From Luteimonas sp. (GTDB taxonomy: Bacteria > Pseudomonadota > Gammaproteobacteria > Xanthomonadales > Xanthomonadaceae), in assembly GCA_024707405.1 (NCBI GenBank), contig JANPZU010000006.1, forward strand, positions 117,164 to 181,163: a DNA stretch of 64,000 nucleotides, in the 5' to 3' direction. Of the stretch, positions 30,214 to 45,652 are shown piece by piece. Numbering within the stretch: the stretch's first letter is position 1; every line of letters begins with the position of its first letter. Both the position numbers and the translations under genes were made by a program. Under the pieces are notes generated by a model. It saw only the letters and a program-made list of their open reading frames with translations, was not told the origin of the DNA and did not search any database.

Positions 30214-30777
30214 ATGACTCCGATGCCACCCAACCTGCGCCCTTACCGTGGAAAACTGCCCGAACTGGGCGAGCGCGTGTATGTCGATCCCGTGGCAAGC
30301 GTGATCGGCGACGTGGTGCTGGGTGATGACGTGTCGGTGTGGCCGTTCACGGTGATCCGCGGCGACGTGAACTTCATCCGCATCGGCGCGCGCACCAATC
30401 TGCAGGACGGCACCGTGGTGCACGTAAGCCATGATGGCCCGCACGCCAAGCTCGGCGGGTTTGCCACGGTGATCGGCGAGGACGTGACCATCGGCCACAA
30501 GGCGATCATCCATGCCTGCCGCATCGAGGATGCGTGCCTCATCGGCATGGGCGCGACGGTGATGGATGGCGCGGTGATCCGGAAGCACGGCTTCGTCGGC
30601 GCCGGTGCGCTGATCGCGCCGGGCAAGACCGTGGGCGAGGGCGAGTTGTGGCTGGGCAACCCCGGTCGCTTCGTGCGCAAGCTGTCGGATGCCGAGATCG
30701 AGGCGCTGCATTACAGCGCGGGCCATTACGTGCGCTTGAAGGACGAATACCTGGTGTCGGCACACGCCGTGCGATGA
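30214..30777 (+). CDS. Gamma-class carbonic anhydrase family protein (YrdA/PaaY-like)
   Basis: 187 residues forming a left-handed beta-helix of hexapeptide repeats. Zinc-ligand histidines appear in VVHVSHDGP and TIGHKAIIHAC, and the conserved WPFTVIRGDVNFIRIG segment precedes them. Members hydrate CO2 or act on thioesters, and many in bacteria are of unproven activity. ATG 30214 or 30223. It is followed by a VOC protein 37 bases downstream. Confidence 0.92.
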   Translation: MTPMPPNLRPYRGKLPELGERVYVDPVASVIGDVVLGDDVSVWPFTVIRGDVNFIRIGARTNLQDGTVVHVSHDGPHAKLGGFATVIGEDVTIGHKAIIHACRIEDACLIGMGATVMDGAVIRKHGFVGAGALIAPGKTVGEGELWLGNPGRFVRKLSDAEIEALHYSAGHYVRLKDEYLVSAHAVR

Positions 30778-30814
30778 TCGCCGCTATCACGGCAATGATC
30801 GAAGAGGTGGCGGC

Positions 30815-31195
30815 ATGAGCTACAAGCCCGAAGGCCATACGTCCGTTTCGCCATACCTGGTGGTCGAGGGTGCGCAAGGCACCATCGATTTCCTGGCGCG
30901 TGTGCTCGATGCAAAAGTGTTGCTGCTGCATCCCCGTGGCGATGGCCGCCTCGGCCATGCCGAGGTGCGCATCGACGACAGCGTGCTGATGCTGGCCGAT
31001 CCCGCGGAAGGCTGGCCCGTCGTCGCCAGCCACGTGCACGTCTACGTGCCCGACGTGGATGCGACGTGGCAGCGCGCGATGGACGCCGGCGCCACCCCGG
31101 TGCAGGTGCCCGAACGCAAGGGCGACGAGGACAAGCGCGGCGGCTTCCGAGATGCCGGTGGCACGACGTGGTGGGTCTCGACGCGGCAGGCGTGA
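30815..31195 (+). CDS. VOC family protein (PhnB/glyoxalase-like)
   Basis: 126 residues: a single vicinal-oxygen-chelate domain with SVSPYLVVEGAQGTIDFLARVLDAK, GHAEVRIDDSVLMLAD, and WWVSTRQ at the C-terminus, as in PhnB-like proteins. No reaction can be assigned. An AGAGGTGG ribosome site precedes ATG 30815. Confidence 0.88.
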   Translation: MSYKPEGHTSVSPYLVVEGAQGTIDFLARVLDAKVLLLHPRGDGRLGHAEVRIDDSVLMLADPAEGWPVVASHVHVYVPDVDATWQRAMDAGATPVQVPERKGDEDKRGGFRDAGGTTWWVSTRQA

Positions 31196-31260
31196 CGCCG
31201 CCCGCGGACACGCGCGTCGTGCGGCTGTGCAACCGCGCCACGGCTCGCTAAAGTCCGCGC

Positions 31261-31977
31261 ATGGGGGAATTGCGCAGGGAAGGCGGACTGCCGCTGCTGG
31301 ACACGGTGCGTGAAGTGCACACGCCCGAGGGCGTGGCGCTGCACCTTCCTGCCGCGGGTGCGATCCCGCGTGCCTACGCATGGCTGCTCGACCTGGCGAT
31401 CCGCGGTGCGCTGCTCGCCCTGGTCTCGATCATCCTGCGCCTGCTGGGCGCGTTCGGCGCGGGTGTCTACGCCATCGTCCTGTTCTTCGTGGTCTGGGCC
31501 TACTACGTGGCGTTCGAGGCGCTGTGGGACGGGCAGACGCCGGGCAAGCGCGCGCTGGGCCTGCGCGTGGTGGCGGTGAACGGGGCGCCGATCGGCTGGA
31601 TGGCATCGTTCGTGCGCAACCTGCTGCGCACCGTCGACATGCTGCCGTTCGGGTACGGCGCCGGCCTGGCGTGCAGCCTGTCCGATCCGTGGGGACGCCG
31701 GCTGGGCGACATCGTCGCAGGGACGGTGGTGGTGCACGCATCGCGCGAACGCCATGCCACGCCGCCGGCGATTGCATCGATCCATGCGCCGGCGATGCCG
31801 TTGCAGCCGGGCGAACAGGCCGCTGTGATCGCCTTCGCCGACCGTGCCAACACGCTCACGCCGCAACGCCAGCAGGAACTGGCCGACATCGCCGCGCCGG
31901 CCACGGGCACGACGGGCGAGGCCGGCGTGATCCGGCTGTTCGGCATCGCCAACTGGCTGTTGGGGCGACGGCCATGA
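31261..31977 (+). CDS. RDD family membrane protein
   Basis: 238 residues with an N-terminal extension, an RDD domain (RAYAWLLDLAIRGALL, where the Arg and Asp give the family its name) and about three transmembrane helices including YYVAFEALWDGQTPGKRALGLRVV. RDD proteins are sometimes transporters or chaperone-like membrane proteins; the role here is unknown. First gene of six that overlap one another up to 38037. Confidence 0.88.
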   Translation: MGELRREGGLPLLDTVREVHTPEGVALHLPAAGAIPRAYAWLLDLAIRGALLALVSIILRLLGAFGAGVYAIVLFFVVWAYYVAFEALWDGQTPGKRALGLRVVAVNGAPIGWMASFVRNLLRTVDMLPFGYGAGLACSLSDPWGRRLGDIVAGTVVVHASRERHATPPAIASIHAPAMPLQPGEQAAVIAFADRANTLTPQRQQELADIAAPATGTTGEAGVIRLFGIANWLLGRRP

Positions 31978-33011
31978 GGCAGGATGCGTTCGTCGCGCGG
32001 CACGAGCACGAATGGCAGGCCTTCGAAGCCTGGCTGGAGCGACGTGGCGATTCGCCGCGCAGCGCGGCCGCGATGCGGCACTGGGATGGCCTGCGTGATG
32101 AAGACGTGCCGGTGCGCTACCGCCGCCTGTGCCAGCAACTCGCTTTGGCGCGGCACCGTGGTTACAGCCCATTGGTGGTCGAGCGCCTGCATGCGCTGAT
32201 GCAGCGCGGACACGCGGTGCTCTATCGCGCGCCACCACCACCGTGGCGACGTGCGTTGCGTTTCCTGATGGCGGACTTCCCGCGGCTGGTGCGCGCGCAG
32301 CGCGGCTGCCTGTGGCTGTCGGTAGTGTTGTTCACGGTGCCGATGGTGGCGATCTTCGTGGCCGTGCAGGCCTGGCCGGAACTGGTGCACAGCGTGTTCG
32401 AGCCGCAGAAGATCGCGCAGTTCGAGGCGATGTACGACCCGGCCGACGACAGCCACAAGCTCGGCCGCGAGGCCCAGACCGACGTGGCGATGTTCGGCCA
32501 TTACATCCTCAACAACATCAGCATCGGCTTCCGCACCTTCGCCAGCGGGCTGCTGCTGGGCGTGGGATCGGCATTCGTGCTGGTGTTCAACGGCGTGGTG
32601 ATCGGCATGGTCGCCGGCCACCTGCAGGCCATCGGCCACGGCGAGCCGTTCTGGCGTTTCGTCGCGGGGCATTCGGCGCCTGAACTCACCGCCATCGTGA
32701 TCGCCGGCGCCGCCGGCCTGCGGCTGGGACTGGCGCTGGTTGCGCCGGGTCGCCGCCGTAGGATCGATTCACTGGTCGATGCTGGCAGGATCGGCGGCCG
32801 GTTGTGCCTGGGCATCTTCGCGATGCTGCTGTTCGCGGCCTTCGTCGAAGCATTCTGGTCGTCGATCGGTTCGATCCCTGCCATGGTGAAGTACGCGGTT
32901 GGCGGCGCGCTGTGGGCGCTGGTGCTGGCGTGGCTTGCGTTCGGCGGACGCGGCGACACGGGTGCGATGGCGATGGACGACGGCGCGCCGGAGGATGCTG
33001 ATGCGCCTTGA
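31974..33011 (+). CDS. SpoIIM-like (stage II sporulation protein M family) membrane protein
   Basis: 345 residues. A cytoplasmic helical N-terminus is followed by about five transmembrane helices, with the SpoIIM-like region HYILNNISIGFRTFASGLLLGVGS and GHSAPELTAIVIAGAAGLRLG. SpoIIM in Bacillus takes part in engulfment with peptidoglycan hydrolases; this bacterium carries no other spore genes in view, and in proteobacteria such genes typically sit with MoxR and DUF58 genes, as here. It overlaps RDD by four bases (ATGA) and the next gene by 11. Confidence 0.85.
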   Translation: MRQDAFVARHEHEWQAFEAWLERRGDSPRSAAAMRHWDGLRDEDVPVRYRRLCQQLALARHRGYSPLVVERLHALMQRGHAVLYRAPPPPWRRALRFLMADFPRLVRAQRGCLWLSVVLFTVPMVAIFVAVQAWPELVHSVFEPQKIAQFEAMYDPADDSHKLGREAQTDVAMFGHYILNNISIGFRTFASGLLLGVGSAFVLVFNGVVIGMVAGHLQAIGHGEPFWRFVAGHSAPELTAIVIAGAAGLRLGLALVAPGRRRRIDSLVDAGRIGGRLCLGIFAMLLFAAFVEAFWSSIGSIPAMVKYAVGGALWALVLAWLAFGGRGDTGAMAMDDGAPEDADAP

Positions 33012-34578
33012 ATCGGTACGCGTCGAACTGCGCCCGCGGTCGCAATGGGAGGCCGTGGAACTGGGCATGGCGCTGGTGCGCAGGCACGCGGCATTGATCT
33101 GGCGGCCATGGATGCTCGTCACCCTGCCGCTGTTCGCGATCTTCAACGCCACGGCGTGGGCGCTCGACATGCTGTGGCTGGCCACGGTGGCGATGTGGTG
33201 GTTGCTGCCGCTGTTCGACCGCATCCCGATGTTCGTGCTGTCGCGTGCGGTGTTCGGCGATCCACCGGCGGCGCGGCAAACCCTGGCCGCGCAGCGCAAC
33301 TGGGGCTGGCGCGCAATGCGCGGCATGCTGACCTGGCGCCGCTTCAGTCCGTGGCGCGCGGCGACCTTGCCGGTGGATCTGCTCGAAGGCCTGCAGGGGC
33401 CGGCGCTGCGCACGCGGCGTGGCGTGATCGGCAATGGCATCCAGGGGCATGCGGTGCTGGTGACCATCGCTTGCCAGCTGTTCGTCGCGTCGCTTGCGAT
33501 CTCGCTGGTGATGCTGGCGTTGATGTTCGTGCCGACGGAACTGCTGTCCGAATCGCTGCGCGCGATGTGGTCGCTGTTGTTCGAACAACCGCCGCGCGGC
33601 GTGCAGCTCGCGCTCAACGGCGTACTGTGGCTGGCGATGTCCGCGGTCGAACCGTTCTTCGTCGGCGCAGGCTTCGGCCTGTACCTCAACCGCCGCGTGC
33701 ACATCGAGGCCTGGGACATCGAGATCGCGTTGCGGCGGATGCGCAGTCGCGTGGCGACGGTCTCCGCGGTGCTGCTGGTGGCGTGCTCGCTGTCGCTGTT
33801 GCCGGCGCAGCCGGCATCTGCGCAGACCATGCAGCGCATGCAGGAGGACAGGGAGCGTGCCGCGACAGCCCCCAAGGCGCCGGTGGAAGACGCTGCCGAG
33901 CGCAGCCGTCGGCCGACCCTGCCAGAAGTCTTCGGCGAGGAGGCCGTGGTCGACCATGCGCCGTTCGCCGAATCGGTCGAGCGCGCCTATGCCGATCCGC
34001 TGCTCGACCGGAAGACGGTCGAACGCGTGTGGGAGAAGCGCAAGCCCGACGAGCCACCGCAGCCGGGCGACTACCCGGGCTTCCTGCTGGCACTCGCCAA
34101 GCTGTTCGCGTTGGTCGGCGAGTTCGGTTTATGGCTGGTGTTCGGCAGCCTGGCGTTGTTGTTGGCGCTGACGGCGAAGCTGTGGTGGCCGTGGATGCGC
34201 GGGATCGCGCGTGGCCCGCTGCCGGAGAGCGAGATCGTGCAGGCCGCGGTCGTGTCGCCCGAGGCGCTGCCCGACGACCTGGCCGACGCGGTGCGCACGT
34301 TGTGGCGGGCAGGGCGTCGCCGCCGCGCGCTGGCCTTGCTCTATCGCGGCAGCGTCGAGGCGATGGCGTTGCGCGCCGGCATCGCACTGGTGCCGGGCGC
34401 GACCGAGGCCGAATGTCTGCGGGCATCGCGACGCATGCCCGAAGCCGAAGACCGTGCCGCGTTCGCGGGCATGGTGCGCACCTGGCAATACGCGGCCTAC
34501 GCAGAACGCATGCCCGGCGACGGCGAATTCGAGTCGCTCGTGGACGACCTCGCGCAACGCTTCGGATGGTCGCGATGA
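33001..34578 (+). CDS. Multi-pass membrane protein with DUF4129-like C-terminus
   Basis: 525 residues. Several transmembrane helices fill the N-terminal half (about residues 30-70, 155-175, 205-225, 255-270). A polar periplasmic linker (about 280-345) leads to one helix (about 365-385) and a DUF4129-like cytoplasmic helical domain with RALALLYRGSVEAMALRAGI and RTWQYAAYAER. DUF4129 also forms the tail of some transglutaminase-like proteins in MoxR/DUF58 clusters. ATG 33001 follows GGAGGA; ATG 32995 is an alternative. Function unknown. Confidence 0.72.
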   Translation: MRLESVRVELRPRSQWEAVELGMALVRRHAALIWRPWMLVTLPLFAIFNATAWALDMLWLATVAMWWLLPLFDRIPMFVLSRAVFGDPPAARQTLAAQRNWGWRAMRGMLTWRRFSPWRAATLPVDLLEGLQGPALRTRRGVIGNGIQGHAVLVTIACQLFVASLAISLVMLALMFVPTELLSESLRAMWSLLFEQPPRGVQLALNGVLWLAMSAVEPFFVGAGFGLYLNRRVHIEAWDIEIALRRMRSRVATVSAVLLVACSLSLLPAQPASAQTMQRMQEDRERAATAPKAPVEDAAERSRRPTLPEVFGEEAVVDHAPFAESVERAYADPLLDRKTVERVWEKRKPDEPPQPGDYPGFLLALAKLFALVGEFGLWLVFGSLALLLALTAKLWWPWMRGIARGPLPESEIVQAAVVSPEALPDDLADAVRTLWRAGRRRRALALLYRGSVEAMALRAGIALVPGATEAECLRASRRMPEAEDRAAFAGMVRTWQYAAYAERMPGDGEFESLVDDLAQRFGWSR

Positions 34579-35695
34579 GAACCTGGGCCTTGCGCGTCGG
34601 ACTGGGCCTGCTGGGCGTGCTGGCGGTGGCGGCGCTGGTCGCGTGGTGGTGGCATACCTATCACCTGGTCGAACACGAGCGCGAGCGCCCGCCCGCGGGC
34701 GAGGCCAGCTACAACCCGCTGTACGCATTGCGCCTGGCCCTGCAGGACGATGGCGTCCAGGCAGTCTCGCGGCAGCGGCTGCAACTGGACGCGGTGTCGC
34801 TCGGCACGCGCGACACGGTGCTGCTGATGGGCGATCCGCGCACGCTGCCCGCGCGCGACGTGGATGCCTTGCTCGACTGGGTCTACGACGGCGGCCACTT
34901 GCTGGTGACCACGCCGCCGGGCTGGCGGTTCTCGGCCGAGCAGCCGTGGGAGCTGTTGTCGCAACTGGGCTTGCGGCTGAAGCCGCAATCGCGCGAATGC
35001 ATGGGCTTCGTGGTGCCGGGCGAGGAACACCATGTCGAGTTCTGCGGCAGTGCGCGCTTCACCTTCCAGGGCATCGACCCGGCGCTGACCTGGGGCGATT
35101 TCGAGAACGGCTTCGTGTTCGCGCGGCTCGCGGTCGGCGACGGCTTGGTCGACGTGCTCGCCGACATGCATTTCCTGCGCAACGACGCCTTGCGTGACGG
35201 CCCGCACGTGGCGCTCGCACGGCAACTGCTGGCGCCTAACTACGGCGAGGGCACGATGCATCTGGTCTACGCGGCCAGCATGCCGCCGCTGTGGCGATTG
35301 CTGATGGAACGCGCATGGATGGCGTGGATCCCGCTGCTGCTGGCACTGCTGGCCTTCCTGTGGATGCGGATGCAGCGCATCGGCCCGTTGTTGCCGTCGC
35401 CGCCGGAATCGCGCCGCTCGCTGCTGGAGCACGTGCAGGCGAGCGGCGAGCACCTGCGGCGTTACGGGTTTTCGGCCGCGCTGCATGGCTCGGTGCGCGA
35501 TGCCTTCATGGCGCGGCTGCGCCGCCGCGATCCGTTGGCCGCGGCGCTCGACGGACGCGCGCAGGCCGACGCCATCGCCGCGCGCACCGGGCTGGCCGCC
35601 GACGACATCGAACATGCCTTGCGCTCCCCGCGTCCACGCGATGCGCGCGACTTCCGGTTGCGCATCGCACGACTCATCGAAATGAGGAAACGACT

Positions 35696-35699
<4 letters not shown>
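34575..35699 (+). CDS. DUF4350-like membrane protein
   Basis: 374 residues: an N-terminal transmembrane helix (about residues 8-25), a periplasmic alpha/beta domain with LLMGDPRTLPARDVDALLDWVYDGGHLLVTTPPGW, a second helix (about 248-264, AWIPLLLALLAFLWM) and a cytoplasmic tail. The middle resembles DUF4350, a class I glutamine amidotransferase-like fold common in this operon type. It overlaps both neighbours by four bases. Function unknown. Confidence 0.75.
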
Positions 35700-36681
<982 letters not shown>

Positions 36682-36685
<4 letters not shown>

Positions 36686-38037
36686 CCATCGCCGCACGCC
36701 CGCATCGGAAGTGGCCGCGCCCCGCGCCCGTGCTGGTCGTGCTGGCCGTGGCGTGCGGTGTGCTGGGCATCGTGGCCAGCGCGGGTTGGTTGCCGCAGCG
36801 GGCGTGGACGATCGTCGGGGTCGCCATCGGCGTGCTGGCGCTGGTCGACGTGCTGTGGCTGCGCCGGATCGGCATTCCCGACGTGGCGCGCGACGTGCCC
36901 GAGGCGTTGCCGCTCGGCGTCGAGCGCGAAGTGTCGCTGCACCTGGAGCCCGGCATGCGGCGCGTGCGCGTCGACGTGCACGACCTGCATCCCGGCGGAT
37001 GGCAGGTGCAGGGACTGCCGCGCACGTTGCGGCTCGAACCCGGCACGCAATCCTCGGTGTCCTACCGTTTGCGACCGACCGAGCGTGGATCGTTCTCGTT
37101 CGACGGCGTGCATCTGCGGCTGCATTCGCCGCTGCGCCTGTGGCGGCAACTGTGCGTGGCCGGCACGGCGCAGTCGGTGCGGGTGTTCCCGAATTTCGCG
37201 CCGCTGGCGCGCTTCGCCTTGTTCAGCGCCGATCGCGCGTCGCGACTGGTCGGCGCGCACCTGCGTCGCCGCCGCGGTGAAGGCACCGACTTCCACCAGA
37301 TGCGCGAGTACCGCGTCGGCGACAGCCTGCGCCAGATCGACTGGAAAGCCAGCTCGCGCGCGCGCAAGCTCATTTCACGCGAGTACCAGGACGAGAAGAA
37401 CCAGCAGTTGGTGGTCGTGCTCGACACCGGGCGCAGGATGATGGCGCGCGAGCCAGCGCCCGCGAATGCCGTGGGTGGCTTGGCGCATTTCGACCACGCG
37501 CTCGATGCGGCGTTGCTGGTGTCCTACCTCGCGCTGCGGCAGGGCGATGCCGTCGGCTTGCTGGCGACCGGCGGCGAACGGCGCTGGGTGCCACCCGGGC
37601 GCGGCATGGCGACGATCGACACCTTGCTTGGCGCCAGCTACGACCTGCAGCCACGACCGGTGGCGACCGATTACCTCGCGGCAGCGACCGAACTGTCGTT
37701 GCGCCAGCGTAGGCGCGGCCTGCTGATGCTGGTCACCAACCTGCGCGACGAGGACACCGAGGATCTGCTGGCCGCGGTGCGGATGCTGCAGCGCCGGCAC
37801 CTGGTGGTGGTGGCGTCGCTGCGCGAACGCGCACTCGACGACGTGCTCGATCGCGACGTGGACGACCTGCCCGGCGCACTGCGTGCCGGCGCCACCGCGC
37901 GTTACCTCCAGCAACGCACCGCCGCGCACGATGCCTTGCGCAGCCATCGGGTGATGGTGCTCGACGTCACCAGCGAGCAGTTGCCGGCGGCACTGGTCGA
38001 GCGCTATCTCGCGATCAAGCGAGGAGGGTTGCTGTAG
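36682..38037 (+). CDS. DUF58 domain-containing membrane protein
   Basis: 451 residues with two N-terminal transmembrane helices (about residues 15-60), a beta-rich periplasmic part and the DUF58 core, including GTDFHQMREYRVGDSLRQIDWKASSRARKLISREYQDEKNQQLVVVLDTG, a VWA-like fold with a DTGRRM MIDAS-like start. It is the usual partner of MoxR ATPases. GTG 36682 overlaps the MoxR stop (GTGA). Its TAG stop lies inside the GTAG head of a REP-like palindrome. Confidence 0.92.
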
Positions 38038-38055
38038 GGCGGGCCTTGGCCCGCC
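38034..38055. repeat. GTAG-headed REP-like palindrome at the end of the DUF58 gene
   Basis: GTAG (38034-38037) plus GGCGGGCC-TT-GGCCCGCC (38038-38055), the same arms as the copy at 3215-3236. The gene's TAG stop is part of the head. As an RNA hairpin it could also end or stabilise the six-gene transcript; no T tract follows. Confidence 0.65.
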
Positions 38056-38126
38056 GTCCTGGCGGCATTCGCCATCGCCAACATCACGCCCCTGATCTGC
38101 CACGACGGCAGGCTTGCGACTCGATC

Positions 38127-38153
38127 TGTCATTTCGACCACAGGGAGAAATCT
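38127..38153. repeat. Left inverted repeat of a GIY-YIG unit
   Basis: TGTCATTTCGACC-N3-GGGAGAAATC at 38127-38153. It is the inverse of 38468-38494 with about three mismatches in 27. It overlaps the stop codon and last codons of the GIY-YIG gene. Confidence 0.85.
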
Positions 38154-38437
38154 TCCGCGAGATCCCGCCATTGCGGATTCACCGACGCGACCAGCGCATC
38201 CTTTTTCTCCCGGCGCCATTTCTTGATCTGCTTCTCCCGCCCGAGCGCGGACAGCACGTCCGATGTTTCCTCGAAGAAGACGAGTGTCGTTACCCGGTAT
38301 TTCGCGGTGAATCCGGGTACGGCATGCGTCCGGTGTTCGTGCATTCGCCTGGCCAGGTCATTGGTCATGCCGACATACATGACCTTCCTGTTCCAGTTGG
38401 TCAGCAGGTAGATGAAATAACGATGCGCCTTCGGCAT
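38129..38437 (-). CDS. GIY-YIG nuclease family protein within inverted repeats
   Basis: 102 residues. FIYLLTNWNRKVMYVGMTNDLARRMHEH carries the GIY (IYL) and YIG (YVG) elements and the catalytic-type Arg, followed by FTAKYRVTTLVFFEE with the conserved Glu region and the EKQIKKWRREKK basic helix. This small stand-alone subfamily is widely scattered among bacteria and probably binds or nicks DNA; a role is unproven. A perfect AAGGAGG ribosome site precedes the ATG at 38437. Inverted repeats at 38127-38153 and 38468-38494 bracket it, and the C-terminal FSLWSK is encoded by the left repeat. This suggests a mobile or formerly mobile cassette. Confidence 0.88.
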   Translation of the reverse strand: MPKAHRYFIYLLTNWNRKVMYVGMTNDLARRMHEHRTHAVPGFTAKYRVTTLVFFEETSDVLSALGREKQIKKWRREKKDALVASVNPQWRDLAEDFSLWSK

Positions 38438-38467
38438 TGACTCCTCCTTGAGTCGATCCCTGGTGCC

Positions 38468-38494
38468 GGATTTCTCCCTTCGGTCGAAATGACA
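38468..38494. repeat. Right inverted repeat of the GIY-YIG unit
   Basis: Inverse complement of 38127-38153: GATTTCTCCC-N3-GGTCGAAATGACA, 30 bases upstream of the GIY-YIG start codon. Flanking AAGCC(TT) next to the outer end matches GGCTTG outside the left copy, hinting that the repeat may extend further. Confidence 0.85.
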
Positions 38495-38515
38495 AGCCTT
38501 GAGGGTGGCTGATGC

Positions 38516-40674
<2,159 letters not shown>

Positions 40675-40726
40675 CTATCTGGATCGATCCTGCGGGCGGA
40701 ACGTGACCACCCGGATCGGCATGCAT

Positions 40727-41746
40727 TCAGCCGGCGTCGTGGACGCCATCGATCTCGACCGCGAGTTCGCGGCGGCAGACCGCTGCATGCAGCACGATCC
40801 GCGGCACGGCATCGCCCAGGCGGGCGTCGAGCGCGGCGGCGACCGCAGGCAGGTCGGCGGCGTCGCGCACGTAGACCTTGAGTCGCGAACCGGCGCCGAA
40901 ATGCGCGGGCAGCGCGGGGCGCGACGCACGCGCCTGCGCCAGCAGGCTGTCGAAGTTGGCGAGCAGTTCGTCCAGTTGCGCCAGCGGCGCGTCGGCATGG
41001 CGCGAGTCGTGGCCGACGATGGCGGCGGTACCCGACAGCAGCAGCGGCATCTCGCTGCCGGCGGGAGGCAGCATGGCGCGCGCGAAACTCGGCGATTGCG
41101 GACCGTACTGGCGCGGATAACGCCAGGGGTCGACCTGGCGGGGGTTGCCGACCGGCGTGCCGGGCACGCGCGAGGACAACCAGTAGACCTGCAGCCTGCG
41201 CACGCCGTCGGTGCTGCCGATGGCGGTGGCCGCGGGCATGGCGTCGGCCTGGACTCCGCCCAGGCCTTCGACCCGGCCCACGCAGAAGCGGCGGTAGCGT
41301 TCGTTGTCGCCTTCGCCGGCGGTGATCGCGTCGAAATAGTTCCAGGTGCGCAGCAGGTGCGGGTGCCCGCCGCGGGGCAGGAAGTCGGCCAGACGCGCAT
41401 ACGCCTCGCGTGCGGCGGCGCGGATGTCGGTGTCGTCGTCGAGGATCGGTTCGTCGATCTCGATGGCGCCGAACTGCAGCTCTCCATCGCAGGCCCAGGC
41501 CACGCCGCCGTCGCGGCCGGTTTCGACCGGGCCGCGCGCGCGCCACACTTCGAAGCGATGCGGCCCGTGCGGCGCCAGTGGCACCCGCAGGTAGCGGGGA
41601 TCGTCGTGGGCGGGGGCATCCGGGCCGAAGCCGAACACCGCCAGGACATGGCCGTCGGCCAGCACTCGGGCCGGATCGGTCGCGGCCACGTAGTCCACGT
41701 CGAGTCGGGGTGCAGGCGGGAGGGCGGGCGAAGTCTGCTGGGTCAT
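40727..41746 (-). CDS. xanB2: XanB2/FkbO-type chorismatase
   Basis: 339 residues. It matches the chorismatase family (FkbO, Hyg5, XanB2), older annotation pteridine-dependent deoxygenase. Diagnostic segments are HPHLLRTWNYFDAITAGEGDNERYRRFCVGR, PVGNPRQVDPWRYPRQYGPQSPSFARA and SGTAAIVGHDSRH. In Xanthomonas, XanB2 hydrolyses chorismate to 3- and 4-hydroxybenzoate for xanthomonadin pigment and ubiquinone. Residues separating 3-HBA from dihydro-diol products were not checked. The ATG at 41746 is preferred over an upstream ATG (41758). aroE in the same direction helps supply chorismate. No type II polyketide genes for the pigment are in the window. Confidence 0.85.
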   Translation of the reverse strand: MTQQTSPALPPAPRLDVDYVAATDPARVLADGHVLAVFGFGPDAPAHDDPRYLRVPLAPHGPHRFEVWRARGPVETGRDGGVAWACDGELQFGAIEIDEPILDDDTDIRAAAREAYARLADFLPRGGHPHLLRTWNYFDAITAGEGDNERYRRFCVGRVEGLGGVQADAMPAATAIGSTDGVRRLQVYWLSSRVPGTPVGNPRQVDPWRYPRQYGPQSPSFARAMLPPAGSEMPLLLSGTAAIVGHDSRHADAPLAQLDELLANFDSLLAQARASRPALPAHFGAGSRLKVYVRDAADLPAVAAALDARLGDAVPRIVLHAAVCRRELAVEIDGVHDAG

Positions 41747-41890
41747 CGGGCTGCGCATGATACCCGCACGGACGTGGTGCGCCGGCCTGCGTGGCTGTGG
41801 CGGCGCGATGGCAACGAATAATCGCCACGATGGCGCGGCGTTCATCCTCGGGGGAGGATGATGCGGGTCATCCGCCCGGAGGTTCCGACC

Positions 41891-42343
41891 ATGCGCCGAC
41901 ATCCCGCTTTCCGCGGCCTGCTGCTGGCCGCCGCCCTGTTGCTGCTCGCCGCCTGCAGCAGTTCGCACGTACTCACTGGCAACCCGCGCCCGCCGATCGA
42001 TCCGTCGCAGGTGCGCATCTACTACGGCCCGCCGCCGGGTGGATACGAGGAGATCGCGCGGCTCGACGTGTCCAGCGGCGCCCTCACCTACGGCGAACAG
42101 AACAAGACCAACTCGGTGCTTGCCAAGCTGCGGCGCGAGGCGGCCCGGCTGGGCGCCAACGGGGTGCTGTTCCAGGGTACCGCCGACGGCCATGGCGGCA
42201 ACAACGTCAGCGTCGGCGGCGGTGTCGGACGCGGTGGTGGCCGCAGCTTCTCCAGCGTCGGCGTGGGCGTGGACATCTCGCCGACGCAGAAGTACGCCAA
42301 CGGCATTGCGATCCACGTACCCAATCCGCCGCCCGAGGAGTGA
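41891..42343 (+). CDS. Outer-membrane-type lipoprotein, function unknown
   Basis: 150 residues with a lipoprotein signal (GLLLAAALLLLAAC, lipobox LAAC, Cys about residue 21) followed by SSS, which would direct it to the outer membrane under Lol rules. The body contains VRIYYGPPPGGYEEIARLDVSSG and NSVLAKLRREAARLGANGVLFQG, a pattern shared with many small envelope proteins of RcsF/DUF4156 style (tentative), then a Gly-rich loop. ATG 41891 gives a normal signal peptide; an upstream ATG (41858) does not. Confidence 0.75.
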   Translation: MRRHPAFRGLLLAAALLLLAACSSSHVLTGNPRPPIDPSQVRIYYGPPPGGYEEIARLDVSSGALTYGEQNKTNSVLAKLRREAARLGANGVLFQGTADGHGGNNVSVGGGVGRGGGRSFSSVGVGVDISPTQKYANGIAIHVPNPPPEE

Positions 42344-42362
42344 GTCCTGCTGCGGCGTGAAC

Positions 42363-42390
42363 GGAAACGGCGGCCTTGGCCGCCGTTTCC
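42363..42390. terminator. Bidirectional terminator between lipoprotein and DPP IV genes
   Basis: A perfect 13-bp stem, GGAAACGGCGGCC / GGCCGCCGTTTCC, with a TT loop between convergent genes. Confidence 0.7.
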
Positions 42391-42399
42391 ATGTCTGCG

Positions 42400-45648
<3,249 letters not shown>

Positions 45649-45652
<4 letters not shown>

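Noticed and set aside
31974..33011. Evidence for sporulation
   Set aside because: A single SpoIIM-like gene in a MoxR/DUF58 operon is common in non-sporulating proteobacteria.
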